From contig CM026422.1 of the NCBI GenBank assembly GCA_014871385.1, forward strand, positions 19,834,596 through 19,898,595: a DNA stretch of 64,000 bases. Direction: 5' to 3'. Source of the DNA: Ceratodon purpureus (lineage: Eukaryota; Streptophyta; Bryopsida; Pseudoditrichales; Ditrichaceae). The notes under the pieces were generated by a model. That model saw nothing but the letters and a program-made list of their open reading frames with translations. It ran no database searches and was not told the DNA's origin. Shown one piece after another: positions 1-8,760 of the stretch. The first letter of the stretch is position 1; each line of letters starts with the position of its first letter. A program made the translations under genes and the position numbers.

Positions 1-170
1 ATTTCTTCTTAAAGGCCTTTTTACTTAATCGTTCTAATCATCGGATCAATATTATTTTAAGCAGCTACATTCTCGTTCTGCCACACCATATAAGGAAAAC
101 TTGGTTCTCTTTTTTATCTCTAACATACGAACATGTGCATCGGGGATTGGAAATGGTGATTTTTCTGCAG
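1..170. other. Probable intron of the PPK1 gene
   Basis: No recognisable coding segment was found here. It ends with a pyrimidine-rich stretch and a clean acceptor (ttttctgcag, ending at 170) directly before a PPK1-coding exon. It is therefore most likely an intron whose upstream exon lies beyond the left edge of the window. Confidence 0.5.
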
Positions 171-899
171 TGACAACATACGAGTGGTCAGCATTCTTGG
201 AAGATTTCTAGAGCATCATCGCGTTTTTCGCTTTGAAAATGGTGAGGTGACGATTATTTAATAAGAGCGCAAGGGAAAAGCTCTCATGTTGATATTTGCA
301 GACGAATTATGTGGCCCCAACCTCCACGAAATAGTGTCTTACTGGCATATCAAAAGCTATTATCCTGATACATATGTTCTCCTTTCTGAGCAGGAGGGAA
401 GCCAGAATACTACATAGGCTCAGCTGATTGGATGACTCGCAATCTCACACTCCGAGTCGAAGTCGTGACTCCAGTCGAAGATGAGTCCCTCAAGAAGGAA
501 CTACAGGTGGAATACAATATCCTCTTCAATTTTCCTTGCAAATCCATTCCTCCATCTCCTAAACATAATCCTCCCAACTTAACTTACATTTGAGATCAAA
601 CTCTGTGCTTCTGATCTCAGGCGATGCTGGATGCCTGCTTGTGCGACCGTCGAAAAGCATGGGAGATGGGGCCAGATGGACGCTACCAACTTCTGGGAGT
701 TGGAACCATGAGGAGCCCACCTCGAAAACACACTCCTCAAGCAGCCTCACCCAACCTCATCACAGCAGTGGAAACCATGGGTCTTCATGAGGGACTCATG
801 CAGACCGTTGCCAAACGCTGCCGGAAGGCCAAGATGGTGAAGCTTAGAAAAAAGTGTGGAAGCACTGTCAAATCCAGACGTCAATATGACACCAGTTGA
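171..899 (+). CDS. Polyphosphate kinase 1 (PPK1), C-terminal exons, 5' truncated by the window edge
   Basis: Three exons (171-241, 394-506, 621-899) join in frame across GT-AG introns. The encoded sequence includes [19 protein letters not shown], then [16 protein letters not shown] and [10 protein letters not shown], then [14 protein letters not shown]. These are the closing motifs of the PPK1 C-terminal phospholipase-D-like domain, which follows the autophosphorylated histidine. PPK1 extends a polyphosphate chain reversibly with the gamma phosphate of ATP. It is typical of bacteria and uncommon in eukaryotes. After the usual PPK1 end, this protein carries about 70 extra residues, including a basic stretch ([14 protein letters not shown]). 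The introns show that the gene is resident in the plant genome and not bacterial contamination. The catalytic histidines lie outside the window, so activity cannot be judged. The family call is strong; the acceptor at 620 rests on frame and homology. Confidence 0.88.
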
Positions 900-1280
900 G
901 ACCATCTCTCCGAATCTTAATCCTTTTAAATGCAGATGTCAAGCATCCCAAGCATGGTTTGTGACTATATTACGAAGACGAGTTCCTGTTCAACAGTCTA
1001 ATCGAATAACATTGAGATTGTGGACACGTTGAGGTGGGCTATGGATATGAATTCCATGCTCTGGCCATCTTCGGAGGTGCAGATGCTGAAGTCTGCAGAA
1101 GAAATGAGCTTGTGACCGATTCATTAGGGAGAGGCTATATTAACACTCAGCCGTGGGGAGCTCCAAAGGAGCTATGAACCTCTTCATCAGCCTCCAATCA
1201 GTTTTTTGTTACGGTGGTTTTTAATCTTATGTTTGTATTTTTATTTTGAACCAATGGATATTATTTTTACTGGAAATAAA
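900..1280 (+). other. Probable PPK1 3' untranslated region with AATAAA signal
   Basis: No coding potential is seen on the gene strand after the TGA at 897-899. The stretch ends with an AT-rich, T-rich segment and a canonical AATAAA at 1275-1280, which fits a polyadenylation signal for the PPK1 transcript. Confidence 0.45.
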
Positions 1281-2267
1281 AGCCAAAGGCGAGACAGGAG
1301 CTGGAGCCTCAGTGAATTTTGAAAAATGTTGGATGATCTAAGCAAATATATGTCCACCTTCAAAGGTCATATGGCTTGTGAATTGGATTTGAATGATTAG
1401 GCCTCAGATTGTACCACCTTGGCCACTTCATTTTTAATCCACATTAGTATCTTAGTAAGACCTAGTAGGACTATTTCCAGGTCTGTCTTCGATTTCTGTC
1501 AGCATCTCTTCTTATTTCATTTCACTTAGTTACCTTGAGTTTCCCTACATGCTTGGTTGGCCGACTTAGTGTTGTCAGGATTGGGGTTCAGTTCATGTCA
1601 AGCTTCGATCTTACTGGCGGATAACAGGCTTTTGGGCATATCAAACTAGCACACACGAATCCTGCTTCCATGAAAAATAATCAACAATAGGGGTGTTCAG
1701 AGCACATTTGAGGACCACTTGAAAGACCACTAGATATCATCGCTGGGACCACCATACAAAGAGGACCCGGCATGAGGGCCCCAAACTCACTTGAATTTTA
1801 ATGAGTTGGCAAGATGAGAGTGGACGCTAGAAATAAGTCACTAGAAACTCATCAAGGAGGGTGGGGGGCTTTGTGGAATTGATCATGTTTTTACCGCATT
1901 ATGCATTTTTTGGATCCTGTTGACTACTCCTTGTATCTGGATATAGTTCTTGTATTGTATTTCTGTTGACATGTGAGGTTTGTTTCTGTGTACAGAGGAC
2001 ATGTAAAACCAAAGGAGGTCGAATCAGGGACGTCTGAGAAGGTGCCCATGAAAGAGGAGAAGCACTAGGTGGGCACTCTGAGTTGGAGACAAAGGTGTTT
2101 GAATTTTCTGCACTTGTATGATTCTGGTGGGCTTGCCAGCTTCAGCTTCGCGCTCTAGGTATTTCTTTGCAGATCTTGAATCAGGAGATCTTTAGGATTT
2201 TGAGAGTTTCATCTATGTCATATGTACAAATGATCATCCGATGGCAGACAAGTGCCAGTGGTCGTAG
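1281..2267. other. Intergenic or intronic, nothing firmly recognised
   Basis: No supported gene was found. An open stretch at about 2174-2250 follows a possible acceptor (ttctttgcag) and could be an upstream exon of the membrane protein gene that follows, but no family resemblance supports it. Confidence 0.4.
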
Positions 2268-3080
2268 AATGACTGGGAAAAGGTTGAGGGAGCTTACTTC
2301 GGAGCATCCCACTGCTCAGCAAGAGCACGTCGGAGCACTCTTGCACGAAGCCTTGTTGCTGGCCCACATAACTGCAACGTTCGACCTCTTTCGCTGGCTG
2401 CTCGCAACCATCCAGATCAAGATCTGCTTACTGTATTGCGCAGTCTTTACCAAGAGGCTGAAAGCATAAGGCCAGAATTCATGAAACAGAATGAGGCCTT
2501 CGAAGCGGCTACTAGACTTGAATCGGGCTCGTCGAGGCACAAAACGATGTATCTGGCCGATCTTATAAAAGCGTCTGCTGGCGAATATAGTGGACTTCTA
2601 TGGCTTCGGGATCTTATAAGAGGTATATCAGGAATCATTTATCTTCTGGTTTTCATTGTCATTCTCCCAATGATCTTGTTTCCTTACTTAGCCTTCACAT
2701 TTCGTGCATCAGGCGTGAAGATAGTGGTTTTCCTCCTTATCATAGCTCCCTCGTTATATTTGTTCCTTGTAGGTGTCTACTTGTTTGTTATATATGCATT
2801 ACTTTTGCACAAATATAAAGACAAACCGAATACTGGAAATATAGTTGTGATTAACATGAGCAAAAGAATGAAATCTGAGGGAATGCTATCAAGGATTCGG
2901 TATCTTAGATATTTCCCAGTAGCATTACTTTTCTTCGTATTGGCATTGATTTTCTTGCCAAGAGAGAAAAAGTTAGGAGCTGCATGTTTCACTATATCGG
3001 TGCTCTTTCTGTCTGGGACCCGTATGTTTAGAGATTTAGTGCGTCCGCCAGGACCAGATAGTGATGCAGATGAGGACTAG
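2268..3080 (+). CDS. Multi-pass membrane protein of unknown family, 3' exon
   Basis: A single open exon of about 270 codons follows a plausible acceptor (gtggtcgtag, ending 2267), because an in-frame stop lies at 2265-2267. The soluble N-terminal half contains SLAARNHPDQDLLTVLRSLY, loosely ankyrin-like, then a charged segment. Four hydrophobic segments follow: around SGIIYLLVFIVILPMI, VVFLLIIAPSLYLFLVG, YFPVALLFFVLALIFL and CFTISVLFLSG. The C-terminus is acidic (PDSDADED) and followed by TAG. The upstream exon or exons and the true start are not identified. It lies 0.8 kb from a convergent membrane gene on the other strand, but I saw no convincing sequence similarity between the two. I do not recognise the family. 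Confidence 0.55.
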   Translation, partial: NDWEKVEGAYFGASHCSARARRSTLARSLVAGPHNCNVRPLSLAARNHPDQDLLTVLRSLYQEAESIRPEFMKQNEAFEAATRLESGSSRHKTMYLADLIKASAGEYSGLLWLRDLIRGISGIIYLLVFIVILPMILFPYLAFTFRASGVKIVVFLLIIAPSLYLFLVGVYLFVIYALLLHKYKDKPNTGNIVVINMSKRMKSEGMLSRIRYLRYFPVALLFFVLALIFLPREKKLGAACFTISVLFLSGTRMFRDLVRPPGPDSDADED

Positions 3081-3847
3081 GTGTACTACGATTTAGGGTA
3101 CCATTGATTTATTCAATCAATGCTTGTGTATTGATAGCTCTTTCATCCTGATGCTATTCAAATATCTGAAAGCAAGGTTTCTGAAAACCATGAAGTCTTA
3201 ACTGAGTGAAGGTGTCCACTCAAGCCTTGTTGATGTAGGCACTTGTCCAAATTGAACAGGAACCCCTTTGATAAATGCAGATAACTGGGAAACCTGGAAC
3301 CTCATTGTAACTGGACATGTTTTGTTTTGGTTCTCATCATGCATGTTTTCCCTTGCCAAATGCCAAGTTAATCCCTGAAGGTCTTGCCATCCATATTCTA
3401 GATGTTTTCCTTTGAGGACCCTACTCGGTTTAAGGTGTAGTTATTTTGAATTGATTCTGTAACCACAGCCCTAGAAATTTAAATTGTGTAAACAAATTAC
3501 ACAACAATAACTGTTATCATATACCACCGTATTGATATCATTCCATATCTAAAAAAGAGGGCATTGAATACTCCATCCAGCAGTGCATCCTTTATCTTTT
3601 ATAGCATATGTAAAGGACGTTATATAATATGAACCAGGGTACTACAAACATAATCAGAAGATCGTACCAAGTTACTACTGATCATCTATAGTATATATCA
3701 AACCTAGTCATCTATCTAATATTTAATGTTATCTATTTAATGTACACATTAAAAGATCAATCTTCACAAATTAAAATAAAATCAATTGATCTTTGAAGAT
3801 GTGCATCACTATCTCTAATTTTTATCACACAAACTTCTTTATTTGTC
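3081..3847. other. AT-rich intergenic region between convergent genes
   Basis: This lies between the 3' ends of two convergent membrane protein genes and presumably holds both 3' untranslated regions. No ORF, repeat or RNA gene was recognised. Confidence 0.5.
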
Positions 3848-5902
3848 TCAGTGCACTTCATTTCCGTCAACTTCTTCGTCATTTGCAAACTCGTCAGACA
3901 AGTTGGCCTCTGAAAGGAGCGATAGTTCTTCATCTGTATTTGGAGGAACAGCCTCAAATGCAAAGGCCTCAGAAACACGTTGAAGTTCATCTTCTTCAGG
4001 CGTAATAATTTGCACAGAAAGCGAACGAAAATATCTGATCACAAATTTGACTAATGGTGTCTGTGACAACCAACTCACCGCGAAGAGCAACAAGAAACCT
4101 TTGGCTTTCAAAAACTCCAGAGAATAGCTGCCCCACCAGTTTTCTGCAACCTCCGGATCATAATAAAGAGCCAACACAAGGGGTAGTGCGAACAGAATGA
4201 TGCAGATTAATATCACTGTGAGGCTCATGAAAACAATATTCCGATGCACGTTCGGATCATCATGTCTGGAGTTACCGTCACTTTCTTCCCGAGGGGCACG
4301 TGACAGAAAGCCAGTTTCAGCAGTGCCCATGCGAAATAATCGCAAGCTGCAAAATCCACCCAACTGCAGTGGTCGACCTTGTATTTCTGCTCCATAAACG
4401 GGTGACAGAATTCCGTTCACAACAATGGCCATTACCCGTAGCCATGAGCAACAGATCAGTAGGATTATCGACAAGCAAGTTCCAGCTTGCCAGAGCTTCC
4501 ATGACAGGAAGAATTTAGCAGCCAATGCAATTAGGATTGAAAAGGTCGTCACCATGATGAATAAAGATGCGAGTACCTAACGGAAGATGATCTTCCGAAA
4601 GATTGATACCATGCGGAGATTACCGCCTCCTGCTACATACACGTCCCCAATATATCCATGCCAGTTGTGTGGATTTTGGACCGGTCTGTCAGGTATGAGT
4701 GAAAGGATTCCATCCATGACACAGAAAGTCCATATAAACCCCCGGAAGAGCCAAAGCAGTTTGAAGATCTTCCAAAGGTTTAATGCCAGGTTTGAATTAT
4801 GATCAGGTCCTGCATGATCCAAGCTCAATGCACGACTGGACAGGGAATCCAGCTCAACGGTAGGATTCCTGCTTCATTCCACTGCAATGTATAGTTCCTG
4901 AATTCTCAATTTTCAACCGCCAACGTTGACGATGAGGTGTTTCAGGGACATGGGAATTAAAAAATTTCATCTATAGTAACAATTGTGAATAACCATTCTG
5001 GAAGCAACCAGGGCAGTATAATGACCACGAAGAAAACCAAAGCTCCCCATAACTTTGCTGCTTTCCGATTGTGGCGATATAATGAGCTATAAACCGAACA
5101 ATTGCCATGTAGGTCATCCATCTCATGATTATATGCGGAGGTATCATGCTCAAAAATGTGGATCCATATGCAAAGAAACGGAATTTGTATTTCCAACAAA
5201 CTGATCTGAAGTCCTCGACACGATCACGCACCCATTCCAGCTTGCCAACCGCACGTATACCAGAGGTTGAACCGGCGTTTGTAGGACCTCCTACAGATGC
5301 CGGAATCAGGTGATTCTCTTGCAAATAATTTCTGACATCCTCTGTTCCAGTGAGATTAAGTAGGATGTCGTCTATCTCTGGTTGACCTTTGAGGCTAGAT
5401 AGTGAAGAAATATTACAGTAAGAAGGACCAGCCACGAGCTCTGTCCCAGCCCCAGATTTCGTTGTCAATTGCAAGACTCTCGTTTTGATGGCATGTAATG
5501 AAGTTTCAGATTCCTTACTCTTCTCAGCATCTGATATTATTGTTTTCAGAGACTGAATGAGCTCGGCAATGCGAAGAAGAGGTACCTGATCATTGTTCTG
5601 ATGCCGGATTGCATCCATCCACAGCTTATCAGCCCGGGGGCGATCTTTGCACACCCCCCTTCCAAAGGAATGGCAGAGACCCAGATCAACATAAGCAGAA
5701 ATGAAACCTTGAGTGATGGCTCTCTCATACAAGGTCGCAGCCTTTGTTTTGTCGAAGCCAACAACTCTGCCAAACTCGTAACATAATTCAAGTCTCCAGA
5801 TCGCCTCTTTCTCAAGGTGCTTTTCGATTGCGTCAAAGATGGCCATGGGGTCAGTGACTTGAAGCAAGGGAATGGTGCATGGTGCATGATAGCGCCAAGT
5901 TC
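3848..5902 (-). pseudogene. Sel1-like-repeat membrane protein gene, apparently disrupted
   Basis: The main exon (5902 down to about 4957) follows a possible acceptor and encodes Sel1/TPR-like repeats: EAIWRLELCYEFGRVVGFDK, then LGLCHSFGRGVCKDRPRADK followed by LW. Sel1 repeats are protein-interaction solenoids. Hydrophobic segments follow, including LWGALVFFVVIILPWLLPEW, but these are in a different frame from the Sel1 part. The switch lies near 5060, which implies a frameshift or an unrecognised tiny intron. A second exon (about 4875-4580) encodes FKLLWLFRGFIWTFCVMDGI and runs into an in-frame TAG at 4577-4579. The same frame then continues from 4555 to 3848 with more hydrophobic segments and an acidic tail. 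Either the gene is decaying or the splice model is incomplete. An upstream exon beyond 5902 is expected but was not found. Confidence 0.5.
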
Positions 5903-6239
5903 CTGCATATCAGTATTTCGTCTCAGACAAACCTACAGTGGAAGTGGGAAAATTCCAATTACATCTTCTCCACCCACCCGGATCACAAGCAAGAAAGGCA
6001 ACCGGCCGGGTCGAACCGAAATGCTCTGGCACTAGAAACGAGGGCTCATACGTCACCGTTCACGTTAGACAATATTCACGTTTTAACTTGTCTTCAGAAT
6101 CGTCATGGAAGTCGCTGATGTACAATCCTAAGTGTCGGCCTACCAGGCCATGACTCACAGGTATGCTAGACCCCGGGTCACATCATCAGCAGCTGTGACG
6201 TGGTGATCAAGCAAGTCGATGCACTAGTTGGACTTACAT
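5903..6239. other. Intergenic; possible upstream exon or promoter of the Sel1-like gene
   Basis: This lies upstream of the minus-strand Sel1-like gene. Short open frames are present, but none has recognisable protein content. Confidence 0.35.
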
Positions 6240-6475
6240 AACCCATAACATTTGCAACCCATATTGCCGTTGCTTCAAATATATGCTACCCACATCCGCC
6301 TGATCTTGTATTTGCCAGATAACAAGCCACAACATCTGCAGCCAATATTGCCATATCTAATACTATTTGCTACGTGTATTTGCCATTTCTACAAGCCGTA
6401 ACATTTTCAACCCATATTGCCATAACATTTGCAACCCATTTGCCATTTCTTTAACCCATAACATATAACAATTGA
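6240..6475. repeat. Degenerate tandem repeat upstream of the Dof-like gene
   Basis: Variants of the phrase TAACATTTGCAACCCATATT, followed by GCC, recur about five times with drift (near 6240, 6330, 6395, 6423 and 6460). Spacing is irregular at about 25-90 bp. The array ends about 25 bp before the start codon of the Dof-like gene, so it occupies that gene's likely promoter or 5' leader. Confidence 0.65.
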
Positions 6476-6499
6476 GAGATTTGTATTGGGATTGCAAAC

Positions 6500-7266
6500 A
6501 TGGAGGAGGAGGTGTTTTGTGTGCATTGTGAGTCTAGGAATTTGAAGTTCAAGTACCTAAACAATAAAAAGAGTAACCAACACCGATACAAATGCTTGGA
6601 TTCCAAAGTGGTATTCACTTGGGAGAATCACAATAAGCCAAAACCCAAGCACTACAAGAAGGTACGCAACCAAGACCCCGTTGAGATCCAAGGTCAACGG
6701 ACGCAATGCAACAAGTGTTTTGCCGTGAATAATGCAAAGTTCAAGTTCTACAATAACAAGAAGCAGACCCAACCCCGGTTCAAATGTTTGAGCTGTGAAG
6801 CGTCCTTTCAAATGCACTTGAAGGGAGGAGTTTTGGTGGCCATCGAGACGAGGAGTAAGAAGTCACCCATTCTCAATGTTAATGAAGATGACCTTGACAT
6901 GTTTGACATATTGTTCCCCGCCGAGGGAGAGAACCCTCAGGACCCAAGCTACAGCCTCCAGCTGCAGGATCTAGCTCAGGCTGCATATGAATACAATATG
7001 GACGATTCTCCCATGCACGATGAACACCATCATGAAGGCCCTCACCATGTATCTTCCGAGAATCCATGTTACATTGGGAGAATGGCTTCGGAGAGCTCAT
7101 CGATAATCCCAATTGCGCACATGCTAACGATCATTCCTCCGACTCGTTTCCTTCAGCCCTTTCCACGGACGGATTCGGCATGATGAACAGTGTTCCAGAT
7201 CATATTTCCGAAGCACTTGCTGCAGCCCACATGATCTATCTTTCAGACTTCGAGGAGCTGCTTTAA
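6500..7266 (+). CDS. Protein with two tandem Dof-like zinc fingers
   Basis: Translation from ATG 6500 gives two copies of a Dof-type pattern. Finger 1 (residues about 7-35) has C7-x2-C10-x21-C32 but Ser35 where the fourth cysteine belongs. Finger 2 (about 70-99) is C70-x2-C73-x22-C96-x2-C99 and contains KFKFYNNKKQTQPRFKC, close to the Dof core KF-x-YYNNY-x-QPR-x-FC. Dof proteins are plant transcription factors binding AAAG sites, and they normally have one finger. The frame from ATG 6500 ends at 7183. From about 7060, however, another frame reads an acidic, transactivation-like tail ending SDFEELL at 7264, with TAA at 7264-7266. This suggests a single-base indel or a missed small intron near 7050-7070. 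No intron is visible in the finger region. The family call rests on the finger pattern alone. Confidence 0.6.
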
Positions 7267-8640
7267 AGTCGGATTGGTTTTGGACTCCAGCAATCATCTA
7301 CTTGTTTGCTGCAGTGTATTCAGAATGGGGAACCAACTTACCGCAGAGGAAGACAAATACAGCACACGCCATTGATGCATTACTAAATAACCGATTTCTA
7401 CTAAGTAGCTTCAGTCGTTCGTATGGAGTCTTGAGCACATCTTCAAGATGTGAAGAGAGAAATGAGTTCACATATTCAATCAGTGAAATGAAATTAGTAG
7501 ATTTCCTAATCAATAAGCAATTTCGTTTCAGACATGGAGAAGCATGCACCAGTCTCTGGATGCAAATTTACTCATACCAAGCTGTTGTGGATCAAAAGGG
7601 CCACAAGATCTGGAACAGTTTTGACTCCGTTTTTCCAAATCATCCACAAGGGCTTGAATATTTCTGGAGAGAATTTAATGCATAGAAAACATGTGGGGTT
7701 TCCATATCACAGCTCAAGCTTCCTGGAGTTACAATCTTGTCAAGCTACATGAGACAATTATTCGGAAGGGGCCATCCTAGTTGCAAGACAATAAGCTCTC
7801 AAAGGTGTTACCTAGTTGGAGATGATCCGAAACACATTAGTTCCAATTCAACATGACAATTCACCTCCCAATTCCACTCTTTCGCCCTTTCTGCCATTAT
7901 TCTGCGGCTCCTTGGCTCTTTGGCCATTCATTAGTTACTCCAAATTTTTATTTTTATTTTTATTTTTATTAAATGCATACATGAGATTATAATTGCAATG
8001 ATGACACTAAACACTACACTGTGTTTGTTTCGTACAGCTCGATTGTTCTCACATGAATCATAAATTCTTCTCTGAATCAAATTATTGATTTTGTGATTAA
8101 AGCGTTCATTTCGATCTTGGAGTTTAGAGATTTGGTACATGAATTACAAAGCAAGATACAATATCATATTTGTAGAAATTATCAAGTATTCAGGAAATGA
8201 TGGTTCCATAATCTCAATCAACCCTAGTGACAAGGATCGCATTGCGTAATTAAGTCCACATGAACTTGCAAACGGATGATTGCATAAATCCATTGAGATA
8301 ATTTGGTAGCTGTGCACAAATTAGTCGACAAACGTGGAGAATAAAATCATCTACCGGTAAGTTGCAAAGACCACTCAGCCATTGTAGAATTTTTGCATGC
8401 AAGACAACACCATTTGATTTTCCTTTGCTGAATTATTTGTTTTTGAGTAGCCGTCTCTACAGATGGAAGAGCAAGACTACACCAATCAGGACTCAGGACT
8501 CAGGAACTGTGTTCCTTCAAAAGAATGGGAGTATACATAGAGCCAAAGAAGAACACCATACGAGTAACATTGAAGGAAGCTGATGTTAGCCCTCAAGGTT
8601 AGACCCATGCAGTATTCAAGGCCAACCTTAGTTACATCTA
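7267..8640. other. Intergenic, no supported gene
   Basis: A 127-codon open frame at 7302-7685 (+) has no recognisable motif and may be 3' UTR of the Dof-like gene. A short TTTTTA-type simple repeat lies at about 7947-7970. Nothing else was recognised. Confidence 0.45.
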
Positions 8641-8760
8641 GAGTTCAAAACTAGAAGATTTTTGCTGAAGGCTGTGGCACTAAAATGAAAATTGTGTCCA
8701 CCAATTCAATGTCATAAACTGGAATATGCACTAATCTGAGTTGTGATAATTCTGCTCTGC
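8641..8760 (-). pseudogene. C-terminal exon-like fragment, duplicated at 23.3 kb
   Basis: Read on the minus strand this encodes ELSQLRLVHIPVYDIELVDT followed by IFILVPQPSAKIF and a TAG (8651-8653). A close copy lies at about 23268-23387 and keeps the same frame and stop. Coding-style conservation suggests the end of a real gene, but no complete gene could be assembled on either side and I do not recognise the family. Confidence 0.45.

Noticed and set aside
4197-4518. Open frames on the plus strand over the Sel1-like membrane gene
   Set aside because: They are shadows of the minus-strand frame, which encodes clear hydrophobic segments.
7302-7685. 127-codon open frame after the Dof-like gene
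   Set aside because: There is no recognisable motif, no convincing start context and no conservation; it is probably 3' UTR.
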